Below are positions 54,287 to 64,000 of a stretch of DNA of 64,000 nucleotides, one piece after another. The DNA comes from Kushneria pakistanensis. GTDB taxonomy: Bacteria > Pseudomonadota > Gammaproteobacteria > Pseudomonadales > Halomonadaceae. The position numbers were made by a program, and so were the translations under genes. The notes beneath the pieces are model-generated. The model saw only the letters and a program-made list of their open reading frames with translations. It did no database searches and was not told where the DNA came from. The stretch covers positions 124,001-188,000 of the forward strand of contig NZ_BMZM01000001.1 of NCBI RefSeq assembly GCF_014652795.1. The letters run 5' to 3'. Within the stretch, counting starts at the first letter, position 1. The number at the start of each line of letters is the position of its first letter.

Positions 54287-54541
54287 CGCCGTGTTCTCCT
54301 GTCACAGTCAGCAGTGGAAGCCATGGGAATCGAGAGCGCGTATAACCGGGCGGAGCCCGCAGATATGGTGACCGGCACAGGAAGCCTTCTGGTCGAAAGA
54401 TGAATTCAGTGTGTAGGATCGCAGTGTAGCATTGTGCTCACTGCCAATCCCATCCATCGCACGCAACGCGGTGTTCGCCACGATCCGGTGACGATATACT
54501 CAAGCTACATTCAATGCATGACTACACCTCAAGGAGCCGGT

Positions 54542-55762
<1,221 letters not shown>

Positions 55763-55783
55763 GCGCCACACGTTGTGTCATGG

Positions 55784-55811
55784 AAGGGGCCGCTTTTCAG
55801 CGGCCCCTTTT
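55784..55811 (+). terminator. Intrinsic terminator of argG
   Basis: Stem AAGGGGCCGCT (55784-55794) pairs with AGCGGCCCCTT (55799-55809), followed by TTTT. Confidence 0.88.
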
Positions 55812-55878
55812 GTGTCAGACTAAACGCCACTGCGCGCACGCCCCGGGCATTATCACCAACAGAGTCAGGAGCTTTCTC

Positions 55879-56199
55879 ATGCTGAAGAAACTGTTCGATG
55901 CACTGCGGGGTTCCGGCAGTGCCACGCCTTCCGGCGAGCCGCCCCGCCAAGTGGCCGATACCGTGGAATACAAGGGCTGTGAAATTGTCATTACCCCGGC
56001 ACCCGCGGGCGGGCAGTACCGCGTCAGCGGTCTCATTCGCAGAATGCGTGAAGATGGCGAGATGGAGGAGCTGAGCTTTGAACGCTCCGATGTGCTGCCC
56101 GATCGTGACAGCTGTATCGACATGACCCGCACCAAGGCCGAGCGCTACATCGATGAGCAGGGCGAGCGGCTTTTCGAGAATACGCACCGCCCGAACTGA
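55879..56199 (+). CDS. HlyU family protein
   Basis: The 106-residue protein starts MLKKLFDALRGS and has the HlyU-family core VEYKGCEIVITPAPAGGQYRVSGLIRR. The family name comes from a hemolysin regulator, but most members have unknown roles and lack a HTH. The fold is mainly beta. A short gap follows argG, with its own start in CAGGAG context. The SulP gene lies 47 bp downstream on the same strand. Confidence 0.83.
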   Translation: MLKKLFDALRGSGSATPSGEPPRQVADTVEYKGCEIVITPAPAGGQYRVSGLIRRMREDGEMEELSFERSDVLPDRDSCIDMTRTKAERYIDEQGERLFENTHRPN

Positions 56200-56246
56200 G
56201 GCGGACCAGACCCCGTATTGCCTGCTGCCAGGGAGTCACCGACCCC

Positions 56247-57968
56247 ATGCCCGATACCGGTAGACCCGCACTGTTGCCGGCCCTCTCACGCTGGCGGCAG
56301 CTCCCCGCAGGGGATCGCTTCAGTGATCTGATTGCCGGTCTGATCACGGCCGCGCTGCTGGTGCCGCAGGGCATGGCCTATGCAACGCTTGCCGGGCTGC
56401 CGGCGCAGGCCGGGCTTTATACGGCGCTGGCGCCGCTGGTGCTGTATGCGCTGTTTGGGACCAGCCGGGTGATCGCCATGGGCCCCATGGCGTTGACCTC
56501 CCTGCTGGTTGGGGAAACGCTGCGGGATGCCAATATACCGTTATCTTTATATGCCGGACATGCCGCATTGCTGGCAGCGCTGGTGGGCGGCTGGCTGCTG
56601 CTGATTCATGTCTGTCGACTCGGGCGTCTGATCGATTTTGTCAGCCCCAGCGTGATGCAGGGCTTTACCACGGCCTCGGCGCTGATGATCGTGCTCTCCC
56701 AGGCCAGTGATCTGCTGGGTATCAATAGTGCCAACGGCAACGCCATCGAGCGGCTGCTGACGCTGGCTCGATCACTGGGGGACATCGCCCCGGGCGCGGC
56801 GCTTTTTGGCGGCAGTGCCATGGTGCTGTTGCTGCTGATGCGTCGTGGGCTTTCACCGCTGCTGCGTGGGATGGGTCTGCCCGAGGCGGCTGCGACGGTG
56901 CTGGGCAAGACCGGCCCGCTGATCGTACTGATTCTGGCGCTGGTGCTGGTGCCGCTATGGCCCGGCGCACTGGATCAGGTCGGCCGGATTCCCGCCGGGC
57001 TGCCGCTGCCGGCGCTGCCGACGTTGTCCCTGACAGCAATGCAGGCCCTGTGGCTGCCGGCGCTCGGGATTGCGCTGATCAACTACGTCAGCGCCATTTC
57101 GGTGGCGCAGACGCTGGCGGCGAAGCATCGCGAGCGGCTCTATCCGCAGCGCGAGCTCTGGGTACTGGGGGCGGCCAATCTGCTGGCGGCCCTGACGCGC
57201 GGGTTTCCGGTGACCAGCGGGCTGGGGCGTGCGGTGGTCAACGAACAGGCGGGGTCGAAAACACCGCTGTCATCGCTTTATGCCGCACTGGCATTGATAG
57301 CGGTGCTGCTGTTTGCCACCTCGCTTTTCGCACCGCTGCCGCAGGCGGTGCTGGCCGCGATCGTCATCCAGGCGGCCATCCCGCTGGTGGACCCCGGCCC
57401 GCTGTGGCGTGCCTGGCGCTATTCGCGTGCCGATGGCCTGGCCTGGCTTGCCGCCTTTACCGGCGTGTTGCTGCTGGGCGTCATGCAGGGCCTGCTGGCA
57501 GGCGTTGGCATTGCGCTGGCGCTGCTGCTGGCCCGCGCCAGTCGGCCGCACATTGCCGAAATCGGTCAGCTGCCCGACGGCGGCTTTCGCAACTGCGAGC
57601 GCTTTGACGTCGAGCGCCTGCCGCATCTGATGATGGTGCGACCGGATGCCAATCTGCACTTTGCCAACATGGGCGCGCTGGAGCGCTGGATCAACGAGCA
57701 TCTCTCCGAGCGCGATCAGGTGACTGACATGGTGCTGGTACTCAGCAGCGTCACCCACATCGACGCCGCCGCCCTGCATGCGTTGGAAACGCTCGACGAG
57801 CGCCTGGCCGAGCAGGGCATCGCCCTGCATCTGGCCGAGCTGCGTGGGCCGGTGCGTGATCAGCTGCGCCATACGGCCTTCATGAGCGATCATCGCCCGC
57901 GGGTCTTTTTTACCTGCGCTGCCGCCTGGCAGGCGCTCTCCGATGACGGCATCGAGTTCAATATCTAG
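56247..57968 (+). CDS. SulP family inorganic anion transporter
   Basis: The 573-residue protein has 10-12 membrane helices (IAGLITAALLVPQGMAYATLAGLP, ALFGTSRVIAMGPMALTSLL, GFPVTSGLGRAVVN), then a cytoplasmic STAS domain (about 445-565, with VLSSVTHIDAAALHALETLDERL). SulP carriers move sulfate, bicarbonate or other anions, often with Na+ or H+; the anion is unknown. It follows the hlyU-like gene and ends with a terminator. Confidence 0.92.
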   Translation: MPDTGRPALLPALSRWRQLPAGDRFSDLIAGLITAALLVPQGMAYATLAGLPAQAGLYTALAPLVLYALFGTSRVIAMGPMALTSLLVGETLRDANIPLSLYAGHAALLAALVGGWLLLIHVCRLGRLIDFVSPSVMQGFTTASALMIVLSQASDLLGINSANGNAIERLLTLARSLGDIAPGAALFGGSAMVLLLLMRRGLSPLLRGMGLPEAAATVLGKTGPLIVLILALVLVPLWPGALDQVGRIPAGLPLPALPTLSLTAMQALWLPALGIALINYVSAISVAQTLAAKHRERLYPQRELWVLGAANLLAALTRGFPVTSGLGRAVVNEQAGSKTPLSSLYAALALIAVLLFATSLFAPLPQAVLAAIVIQAAIPLVDPGPLWRAWRYSRADGLAWLAAFTGVLLLGVMQGLLAGVGIALALLLARASRPHIAEIGQLPDGGFRNCERFDVERLPHLMMVRPDANLHFANMGALERWINEHLSERDQVTDMVLVLSSVTHIDAAALHALETLDERLAEQGIALHLAELRGPVRDQLRHTAFMSDHRPRVFFTCAAAWQALSDDGIEFNI

Positions 57969-58044
57969 GCTCTGATCATGGCGTGACATCGTCGTGCTCG
58001 ATCAGTACTTTCTTGAATAATCCGGATCAACTTATAGCCTGAAA

Positions 58045-58085
58045 GGGCGTCTGCTGTCGCAATCGTGACATCAGACGTCCTTTTT
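58045..58085 (+). terminator. Intrinsic terminator of the SulP gene
   Basis: Stem GGGCGTCTG (58045-58053) pairs with CAGACGTCC (58072-58080) with one G-U pair and an inner TGTC/GACA pairing, followed by TTTTT. Confidence 0.85.
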
Positions 58086-58111
58086 ATCCGGCTGCCATGG
58101 AGGGCAGGTTG

Positions 58112-59494
58112 ATGCACGATGAGCTTTCAAACGATCCCATTGCCGGCTTCTCCCGACGCCGGTTTCTGCAGGGCACCAGCGGGGCACTGCTGGCGGCCGG
58201 CGCCATGTCACCGGTGCTGGCCGGCAGTCGTAATGCGTCAACAACCGGAAGCCGGCAGGGCGGTGCTGCCTCCGGCGCTGCCATGAATGAAGCCTCGGGG
58301 GGTGGCCACTTTGGCACCGAGGGGCAGCGCCTGCCAAAGGAGGCGACCTCGGTGCCCGACAGCCTCGGAGGACGACCGATGCCGGAGGTCGAGTATCGCT
58401 ATCCCGCGCCGCCCGAGAAGCGTCTGGGCTGGGCGATCGTGGGGCTGGGAGATTTTGCCCTCAACGAGATCCTGCCGGCCTTTGGAGCGTGCGAGCACTC
58501 GAAGATCACGGCGCTGGTCAGCGGTGACCGCGACAAGGCGCGCGAGGTCGGCAGCCGTTTCGGCATCGGCGAGGAAGGGCTTTATGACTATGAAAGCTTC
58601 GATGAGATCGCCGACAACGACGACGTGGATATCGTCTATATCATCGTGCCCAACGCCTTCCATGCCGATCTCACCGTTCGCGCGGCCAGGGCCGGCAAAC
58701 ACGTGTTATGTGAAAAGCCAATGGCGCCGACCGTGGCCGAATGCGAGCGCATGATCAGCGCGTGCCGAGACAACGACCGCAAGCTGATGATCGCCTACCG
58801 GGAGCAGTTCGAGCCGCATAACCTGGCCGCCATCCGCATGATTCAGGAGGGTCGCATTGGCGATCTGCGCCAGATCAATGCCCATCACGGCCGCGAGCTT
58901 GACCCTTCAAGCCCCGAGGATCAGTGGCGCATGCGTCGCGATCTGGCCGGCGGCGGCTCGCTTTATGACATCGGCATCTACAGCCTCAATGCGGCGCGCT
59001 ATTTAAGTGGCGAAGAGCCGGTAGAGGTGTGGGGAAACGTCAGCAACAAACCCGATGATCCACGCTTTGCCGAGGTCGAGGACACCATGTGCTTCTGGCT
59101 GCGCTTTCCAAGCGGTGTGTTTGCCGAATGCTCCTCAAGCTACAGCGTGTCGAGTTCCAAGCGCGGCACGGTCAATGGCAGCAAGGGCACGCTGTCGCTG
59201 GACCCGTTGTCCGAATACCGTCGTCACAAGCTGACCGTGAGCGATGGCAAGGAGATGTGTGAGCAGATCATCGAGGAGGACAATCAGTTTGCCGCCGAGA
59301 TGGATCACATGTCGCTGTGTGTGCGCGATGACGGCACGCCCAAGACGCCGGGCGAGGAGGGACTGCAGGACATTCGTATCATCACGGCCATCTATGAGGC
59401 AGCCTGGACCGGGAAGAGCGTGACAATCGATTCCGACTACAGCCGCTCCCCGGAGGATTTCCTGCGCGGTCGGGAAGACATCACGCCGAAATAG
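58112..59494 (+). CDS. Tat-exported Gfo/Idh/MocA family oxidoreductase (glucose-fructose oxidoreductase-like)
   Basis: The 460-residue protein begins with a Tat signal (SRRRFLQGTSGALLAAGAM). It then has a linker of about 50 residues and a Gfo/Idh/MocA domain: Rossmann WAIVGLGDFALNEILPAF, EKPMAPTVAECERMI and GELDPSSPEDQWRMRRDLAGGGSLYDIGIY, given here by its key parts. Periplasmic glucose-fructose oxidoreductase uses tightly bound NADP(H) to make osmoprotectant sorbitol in relatives. The substrate here is not shown. ATG at 58112 is chosen because GGAGG precedes it. In this family the glycine-rich loop is GLGDFAL rather than the strict GxGxxG. Confidence 0.88.
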   Translation: MHDELSNDPIAGFSRRRFLQGTSGALLAAGAMSPVLAGSRNASTTGSRQGGAASGAAMNEASGGGHFGTEGQRLPKEATSVPDSLGGRPMPEVEYRYPAPPEKRLGWAIVGLGDFALNEILPAFGACEHSKITALVSGDRDKAREVGSRFGIGEEGLYDYESFDEIADNDDVDIVYIIVPNAFHADLTVRAARAGKHVLCEKPMAPTVAECERMISACRDNDRKLMIAYREQFEPHNLAAIRMIQEGRIGDLRQINAHHGRELDPSSPEDQWRMRRDLAGGGSLYDIGIYSLNAARYLSGEEPVEVWGNVSNKPDDPRFAEVEDTMCFWLRFPSGVFAECSSSYSVSSSKRGTVNGSKGTLSLDPLSEYRRHKLTVSDGKEMCEQIIEEDNQFAAEMDHMSLCVRDDGTPKTPGEEGLQDIRIITAIYEAAWTGKSVTIDSDYSRSPEDFLRGREDITPK

Positions 59495-59520
59495 TGGCGC
59501 CGGTCTGACCTCTCTACAAT

Positions 59521-59546
59521 GGGCCCCTTTGCATGGAAAGGGGCCC
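59521..59546. repeat. Inverted repeat between the oxidoreductase and the mannosyltransferase-like gene
   Basis: GGGCCCCTTT (59521-59530) pairs with AAAGGGGCCC (59537-59546). It lies 28 bp after the oxidoreductase stop, with a T-rich stretch (59557-59562) further on. Probably a terminator with a displaced T-run. Confidence 0.6.
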
Positions 59547-59573
59547 TGTCATGTCTGTTTTTTCACTACCGGT

Positions 59574-60644
59574 ATGCCTGTCATGAAGGCGCTGTTGCTA
59601 TCGGCCTATGCTGCCGACAGCCATCGCTACTGGGCACGCGGCCTGACAGCGCATCTTGAGATGATCGACTGGACGCTGATCGAGCTGGCGCCACGGCACT
59701 TTCAATGGCGCGTGCGTGGCAATCCCCTGAGCTTCATGAGCGAGCATGACGCCACACTGTCACAGGCCTTTGATCTGATCGTGGCCACCTCGCTGGTGGA
59801 TCTGGCCACGCTGGTCGGGCTTTATCCGCACCTGGGGCGAGCGTATCGCGTCGTCTATTTTCACGAAAACCAGTTCGCCTACCCGCTGGGTCAGGATCAA
59901 AAGCCGCGTATCGAACCCTTGATGGTGAACCTCTACAGCGCGCTGGCCGCTGATCGGGTGCTGTTTAACAGCCAGTGGAACCGGGACAGCTTTTTTGATG
60001 GCGTGGCCGGATTTTTGAAGAAAATGCCCGAGCGGGTGGCCCCGGTGCGGCTGGAAACGCTCAAGGCGCGCACGGACATCCTGCCGGTGCCGCTGTGGCC
60101 ACTGGCAGAGGCGCCTTCGGTTGAACGGGAGGCGCCAGCCCGCATTATCTGGAACCATCGCTGGGAGTACGACAAGAACCCGGAGGATTTCTTCGCTGCG
60201 CTGGAGGTGCTCTCCGACAAGGGCCTCGAGTTTGAACTGGTCGTAATGGGACAGATGTTTCGCCAGCGCCCCGAGGTGTTCGATCAGGCCGCAGAGCGCC
60301 TGAGTCGCCACATTACCTGCTGGGGCCATCAGACGCGCGAACGCTATCTGGAAGAATTGGGGAAGGGCGGCATCGTGGTCTCGAGTGCCTGGCACGAGTT
60401 CCAGGGGCTGGCCGTAATGGAAGCCGTGCAGCACGGCTGTGTGCCGCTGGTGCCTGAGCGGCTGTGTTTTCCCGAGTACTACGCCGATCGGTATCGCTAC
60501 GACGGCAGTCGCGAAGCACTGATTGAACGTCTCGCGCAGTGGCTGACTTCCCCTGCCACGCGCCCGCAGGCCCCCCATATCAGCACCTGGACGTGGCCGC
60601 AGATGACGCCACGCTATCAATCACAATTACAGCCATCGGCCTGA
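59574..60644 (+). CDS. GTDC1-like glycosyltransferase (queuosine-tRNA mannosyltransferase-like, DUF3524)
   Basis: The protein (356 residues from ATG at 59574; 353 from 59583) has the DUF3524 N-terminus (LLSAYAADSHRYWARGLTAHL) and a GT-B fold with HENQFAYPLG and WNHRWEYDKNPEDFF. The C-terminal acceptor/donor block is SSAWHEFQGLAVMEAVQHGC. Vertebrate relatives (GTDC1/QTMAN) transfer mannose to queuosine tRNA-Asp. The bacterial function is inferred from family only. The start is uncertain; no strong Shine-Dalgarno precedes either ATG. It is convergent with nth. Confidence 0.83.
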   Translation: MPVMKALLLSAYAADSHRYWARGLTAHLEMIDWTLIELAPRHFQWRVRGNPLSFMSEHDATLSQAFDLIVATSLVDLATLVGLYPHLGRAYRVVYFHENQFAYPLGQDQKPRIEPLMVNLYSALAADRVLFNSQWNRDSFFDGVAGFLKKMPERVAPVRLETLKARTDILPVPLWPLAEAPSVEREAPARIIWNHRWEYDKNPEDFFAALEVLSDKGLEFELVVMGQMFRQRPEVFDQAAERLSRHITCWGHQTRERYLEELGKGGIVVSSAWHEFQGLAVMEAVQHGCVPLVPERLCFPEYYADRYRYDGSREALIERLAQWLTSPATRPQAPHISTWTWPQMTPRYQSQLQPSA

Positions 60645-60651
60645 GTCAGGC

Positions 60652-61290
60652 TCAGGCCAGCTCGGTTTTCTCCTTGTACTCGCACAGGTCCTCGATCACG
60701 CAGCTGCCACAGCGAGGCTTGCGCGCGATACAGGTGTAGCGCCCATGCAGAATCAGCCAGTGGTGGGCGTCACGCTTGTAGTCGCGTGGCACCACCTTCA
60801 AGAGCTTCTGCTCGACCTGATCGACGTTTTTGCCCGGCGCCAGATTCGTGCGGTTGGACACCCGAAAGATGTGGGTGTCCACCGCAATGGTCGGCTCACC
60901 AAAGGCGGTGTTGAGAATGACATTGGCGGTCTTGCGGCCGACGCCCGGCAGCGCCTCGAGCCCTTCCCGCGTGCGAGGGATTTCGCCGGCGTGATCGCGC
61001 AGCAAAAGCTCACACATCGCCACCAGGTTTTTGGCCTTGTTGTTATAAAGCCCGAGTGTCTTGATGTAATCCTTCACGCCCTCAAGCCCCAGATCCACGA
61101 TGGCCTGAGGCGTATTGGCCACCGGAAAAAGCCGCGCGGTAGCCTTGTTGACCCCCACATCGGTGGACTGGGCCGACAGCGCCACCGCGACCAGCAGCTC
61201 AAAGGGCGAGGACCAGGCAAGCTCGGTGGTGGGCTCGGGATTGGCTTGTTGCAGGCGGCGAAAGATCTCGCGACGTTTTTCGTTGTTCAT
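60652..61290 (-). CDS. nth: Endonuclease III
   Basis: Nth is a base-excision DNA glycosylase/AP lyase for oxidised pyrimidines. The 212-residue protein has the HhH motif LPGVGRKTANVILN with the catalytic Lys, the Asp in VDTHIFRVSNR, and the C-terminal [4Fe-4S] cysteine cluster (CIARKPRCGSCVIEDLC). It follows the rnfB-like gene by 53 bp, as in rnf-nth operons. Confidence 0.96.
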   Translation of the reverse strand: MNNEKRREIFRRLQQANPEPTTELAWSSPFELLVAVALSAQSTDVGVNKATARLFPVANTPQAIVDLGLEGVKDYIKTLGLYNNKAKNLVAMCELLLRDHAGEIPRTREGLEALPGVGRKTANVILNTAFGEPTIAVDTHIFRVSNRTNLAPGKNVDQVEQKLLKVVPRDYKRDAHHWLILHGRYTCIARKPRCGSCVIEDLCEYKEKTELA

Positions 61291-61343
61291 CAGGGCTGCT
61301 TATCAAAACGGTCGACAGGTGAAGTAAAAGGACGGTGACGTCT

Positions 61344-62360
61344 TCAGGGACGCTCGGCGTTGTCCAGCGCCTGACAGGCGTCCTGCCAGGTTTTTTCGGC
61401 GCGATCGATCAAGGCCTGTGCGGCTTCAATATCCTCCGGGCCGCCCTGGCGCCTGGCGTGTGCCAGCTGTCGATTGGCAAGCGCCAGCCGCTGTTTGGCC
61501 GCCGAGCGGGCGATGCGCAGGGAGTTGAGACTGCTTGAGGGTGCGCTGACCTGTGACACGGTCGATTCAGCGGGCGCATCATTTTGTGCCTGAATATCGG
61601 CCAGCTGCTGACGGGCATGCGTGAGGGCTGCCTGGGTGTCGTTGTCATCCGGAGCGGCGGCCAGGCGTTTTTCGAGGCGGCGTACGGTGGCACTCAGGGC
61701 CGCCTTGCGGGCACGCGTATTACCGCTGGGCGCCGGTGTCGAAGGCGCGCTGGTGCTCGCCACGTGTGCTGTCTGCTCTGCGGGCTCGGCGGGGGGCTGC
61801 TGACGGGCACGCATGCGCGCGCGGCGGCGGGCCTCCTTTTCTTCGCGCTGGCGCTCGAGCCGGGCATTGCGGTTTTCAAAGCGCCGCCGGCCCAGTTCGG
61901 CGCGACGCGCCAGCCAGTCATTTTGTTCGTGCTCGGTATTGGCCGCCAGCCAGCCTGGATGCGGCACGATATCGATGCAGTCTACCGGGCAGGGGGCGAC
62001 ACAAAGTTCACAGCCGGTACATTCGGCTTCAATCACTGTATGCATCTGTTTGGCCGCGCCCAGAATGGCATCCACCGGGCAGGCCTTGATGCATTTGGTG
62101 CAGCCGATGCACTCGGCTTCGCGAATCACGGCGGCCTTTGGCTGCTCGGCATCCACTTCCAGTGGCAGGACAGGGCGGTCGAGCAGCGTGGCAAGCGCAA
62201 CGACCGTGTCATTGCCGCCCGGCGGACAGCGATTGATGGCTTCACCGGCCACAATGGCCTCGGCATAGGGACGACAGCCGGGGTGACCACACTTGCCACA
62301 CTGGGTTTGCGGCAGCAGGTGATCGATCTCGGTGACGGTAATACTGGCAGATGCGCTCAT
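61344..62360 (-). CDS. rnfB: Orphan RnfB-like ferredoxin-domain protein
   Basis: The 338-residue protein has the RnfB N-terminal iron-sulfur domain (Cys21, 24, 29 and 45) and two ferredoxin-type [4Fe-4S] motifs ([12 protein letters not shown] at 84-95 and [12 protein letters not shown] at 114-125). The N-terminal membrane helix of classic RnfB is missing, so the protein looks soluble. A long extra tail (about 150-338) is charged, Ala/Gln-rich and coiled-coil-like ([18 protein letters not shown]), making it nearly twice the usual 190 residues. None of rnfA, C, D, G or E is nearby. It probably acts as a soluble electron carrier or Nth-associated factor. Confidence 0.9.
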   Translation of the reverse strand: MSASASITVTEIDHLLPQTQCGKCGHPGCRPYAEAIVAGEAINRCPPGGNDTVVALATLLDRPVLPLEVDAEQPKAAVIREAECIGCTKCIKACPVDAILGAAKQMHTVIEAECTGCELCVAPCPVDCIDIVPHPGWLAANTEHEQNDWLARRAELGRRRFENRNARLERQREEKEARRRARMRARQQPPAEPAEQTAHVASTSAPSTPAPSGNTRARKAALSATVRRLEKRLAAAPDDNDTQAALTHARQQLADIQAQNDAPAESTVSQVSAPSSSLNSLRIARSAAKQRLALANRQLAHARRQGGPEDIEAAQALIDRAEKTWQDACQALDNAERP

Positions 62361-62475
62361 GCAGGTGGTCGACGGGCCCGGAAGTGATGATCGTTGAAAG
62401 TACGGCGATTATACGCGCAATGATCCACCGCTTCGAATCCGAGCCCAGGCATGGGGCGGCATGAATGTTTGCGGG

Positions 62476-64000
62476 TCAGGAAATGCTGGGCTGGTAGTAG
62501 GGGTCCCGGACGCGGGCACCCACCTGGTTACGCCCGGCCTGCTTGGCGCGGTAGAGGCTTTCATCGGCCAGGCGCATCAACTCGGCCGGCTGACAGGGTG
62601 CATCCGGCAGACTGATGGCCATGCCTGCGCTGATCGTCACATGTGCAGCCACTGCCGAGTGTTCATGCTGCAGCGACAGCGCTGCGACGGCCAGACGCAG
62701 CTGCTCGGCAATGCGCCAGGTACGTTTTCGCGTCACGTTCGCCAGCACAACAATGAACTCTTCACCGCCGGCGCGCGCCACGATCCCCTGATCATCCACG
62801 ACGCGATCAAGAATGCGGGCGACCCGTGCCAGGCAATGATCACCTTCCGGGTGGCCGTAGTGATCGTTGTAGGCCTTGAAATAGTCGATGTCGATAATGA
62901 TCAGCCCGACAGCATGATGGTTCTCGTGGGCCTGGGTCAGTGCCTGTACCAGGTAGTCATCCAGATAGCGCCGGTTGAAAAGCCCGGTCAGGTGATCGCG
63001 CTGGCTCAACTGCTCCAGCGAGTCGGTACGTGCCTTTTGATGCATCAAAAGATGCTGGAATTCGCGCGCCAGACTGCCGATCTCGTCACGCCGGGCGATA
63101 AGGCTGACCGGTAGAACCTCCGAGAAATGGTCTTCCCGGCGCTGTTCACGCGTAAAACGGGCAAGCCTGCGGGTCGGCGCCAGAATGATGATTTCCAGAA
63201 GCCCCAGAATGACCACGATCACGGTCAGCAGCACGCCGATGGTCCAGAGCATGGCGAAATTGAACGAGGCTGTATTGGCGACATAATCCCGCCGTGGCAG
63301 CGTGGCCTGCAGCGAGAGCTTGTTATCACCGGGCGCCGCATCGAGCCATCGAATCGCCAGCAGCTGGTCATCGCTGATGCGAATAATGGGCGGCGGCTTG
63401 ATGATCAGATCCGGATGCAAGATGGGTTCGATGGAGATATCGACCCCGGTTTGATCGCGAATGGCGTCAAACCAGTCACGATCCATGGCGCGTACCACGG
63501 CCAGCCAGCCCAGCGGGGAAGCATCACCACGTTCGGTCGGCACAATGGGGCTGGTGGCGATCATGGCAGGGGCTGGCACGCTTAGAAGCCATTTATCCAG
63601 CTCAGGCCGCTGGTGGCGAACGTGCTCCTGCACCACGCCGAAAATCGGTGCCATCCAGCGACAGCTGTCGGCCGCCGAGCGGCAGGTACTGTATTGATCC
63701 GTGCCACGGTCGTAACCGGCGATCCAGACCGGTGTGCCGTCCATGCGCATGAAGATCATCATCAGATGATTCATGTCTTCAAACATTTCCTGGCTGAAGT
63801 TCTTCTCGGCAAACGCCGGTGCCTTGCCCTGCATGAAGTCGTAGGCATCATCCCAGCTGGCCCAGTCACGAGCCTCGGCCCCCAGACTGTCCAGATCGTT
63901 TTGCCAGGCGCTCTCTACCCGCCCCATTTCCTTGGCCACGTAGTCATCTTCACTTTCCAGCAGATTGGGATAGACCAGAAAGTGCGCAATGCTCCACAGC
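62476..64000 (-). CDS. CHASE4-type diguanylate cyclase (5' end outside window)
   Basis: The frame runs open to the right edge, giving at least 508 residues. It starts at the edge with an extracytoplasmic sensor of CHASE4 type (HFLVYPNLLESEDDYVAKEMGRV, then DRGTDQYSTC). A membrane segment near 63170-63230 (LWTIGVLLTVIVVILGLLEIIIL), a HAMP-like linker and a GGDEF domain follow. The active-site motif is AGGEEF, with IDIDYFKAYNDHYGHPEGD before it. The product would make cyclic di-GMP. The RxxD inhibitory site is not seen at its usual place before GGEEF (DDQG instead), so product feedback may be absent. Confidence 0.9.
   Translation of the reverse strand, partial: LWSIAHFLVYPNLLESEDDYVAKEMGRVESAWQNDLDSLGAEARDWASWDDAYDFMQGKAPAFAEKNFSQEMFEDMNHLMMIFMRMDGTPVWIAGYDRGTDQYSTCRSAADSCRWMAPIFGVVQEHVRHQRPELDKWLLSVPAPAMIATSPIVPTERGDASPLGWLAVVRAMDRDWFDAIRDQTGVDISIEPILHPDLIIKPPPIIRISDDQLLAIRWLDAAPGDNKLSLQATLPRRDYVANTASFNFAMLWTIGVLLTVIVVILGLLEIIILAPTRRLARFTREQRREDHFSEVLPVSLIARRDEIGSLAREFQHLLMHQKARTDSLEQLSQRDHLTGLFNRRYLDDYLVQALTQAHENHHAVGLIIIDIDYFKAYNDHYGHPEGDHCLARVARILDRVVDDQGIVARAGGEEFIVVLANVTRKRTWRIAEQLRLAVAALSLQHEHSAVAAHVTISAGMAISLPDAPCQPAELMRLADESLYRAKQAGRNQVGARVRDPYYQPSIS

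Overview
The window is a 64-kb piece of a GC-rich gammaproteobacterial chromosome. Gene content and protein character suggest the halophilic family Halomonadaceae (Halomonas/Kushneria-like). The supporting markers are an fxsA-groES-groEL locus, an ihfB-lapA-lapB block, a uvrC-pgsA-tRNA(Gly, Cys, Leu) block, an AST-pathway gene beside a basic-amino-acid ABC transporter, and a short CstA. The genus is an inference from protein resemblance, since no 16S rRNA or other marker is present. Almost all of the window is ordinary chromosomal backbone. No IS element, transposase, integrase or CRISPR array was seen.

Left part (1-20 kb): a partial EEP-nuclease/phytase-like fusion and a lipoprotein ApbE (minus), an HSL-type esterase and a CstA carbon-starvation transporter (plus). 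Between the last two is a degenerate 85-bp tandem repeat carrying two matching hairpins. An arginine/ornithine-type ABC importer (four genes) lies downstream of astE. Then come a CDF metal exporter, an ABC1 kinase, a paired SMR exporter behind a lipocalin, a Cache-domain chemoreceptor, a D-malate/tartrate dehydrogenase with a haloacetate-dehalogenase-like hydrolase under a divergent LysR regulator, and a hemerythrin protein.

Middle (20-46.6 kb): a GT4 glycosyltransferase and TVP38-like membrane protein, a DODA dioxygenase/DoxX pair with a divergent LysR regulator, mtfA, a small lipoprotein, a GNAT-nitrilase fusion, a Na+/H+ antiporter-family protein, a GST-like protein, a GNAT and trmJ, groESL with a recognisable sigma-32 promoter, fxsA, a ComEA-like protein, pyrF, lapAB, ihfB, sdhE-ygfX, a FUSC protein, and a complete dipeptide importer (dppA, then dppBCDF) with an LD-carboxypeptidase gene between dppA and dppB.

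Right part (46.6-64 kb): tRNA-Leu, tRNA-Cys, tRNA-Gly, pgsA, uvrC, tRNA-Ala, then a short accessory strip (about 50.2-51.85 kb). That strip holds a YjfB-like small protein, two related small proteins of unknown function and an orphan, partly overlapping phage-type spanin pair. After it come argF, grxD, rnt, argG, hlyU-like, a SulP transporter, a Tat-exported Gfo/Idh/MocA oxidoreductase, a queuosine-tRNA mannosyltransferase-like gene, nth, an orphan rnfB-like gene, and a partial CHASE4-type diguanylate cyclase.

The most interesting items are the orphan spanin pair with its neighbouring small paralogues, the duplicated hairpin with a compensatory base change upstream of cstA, the RnfB protein without the rest of Rnf, the predicted defluorinase-type hydrolase, and a possible argF leader attenuator. 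Start codons were re-chosen from Shine-Dalgarno placement and family N-termini. At least three genes appear to use TTG and one uses GTG.
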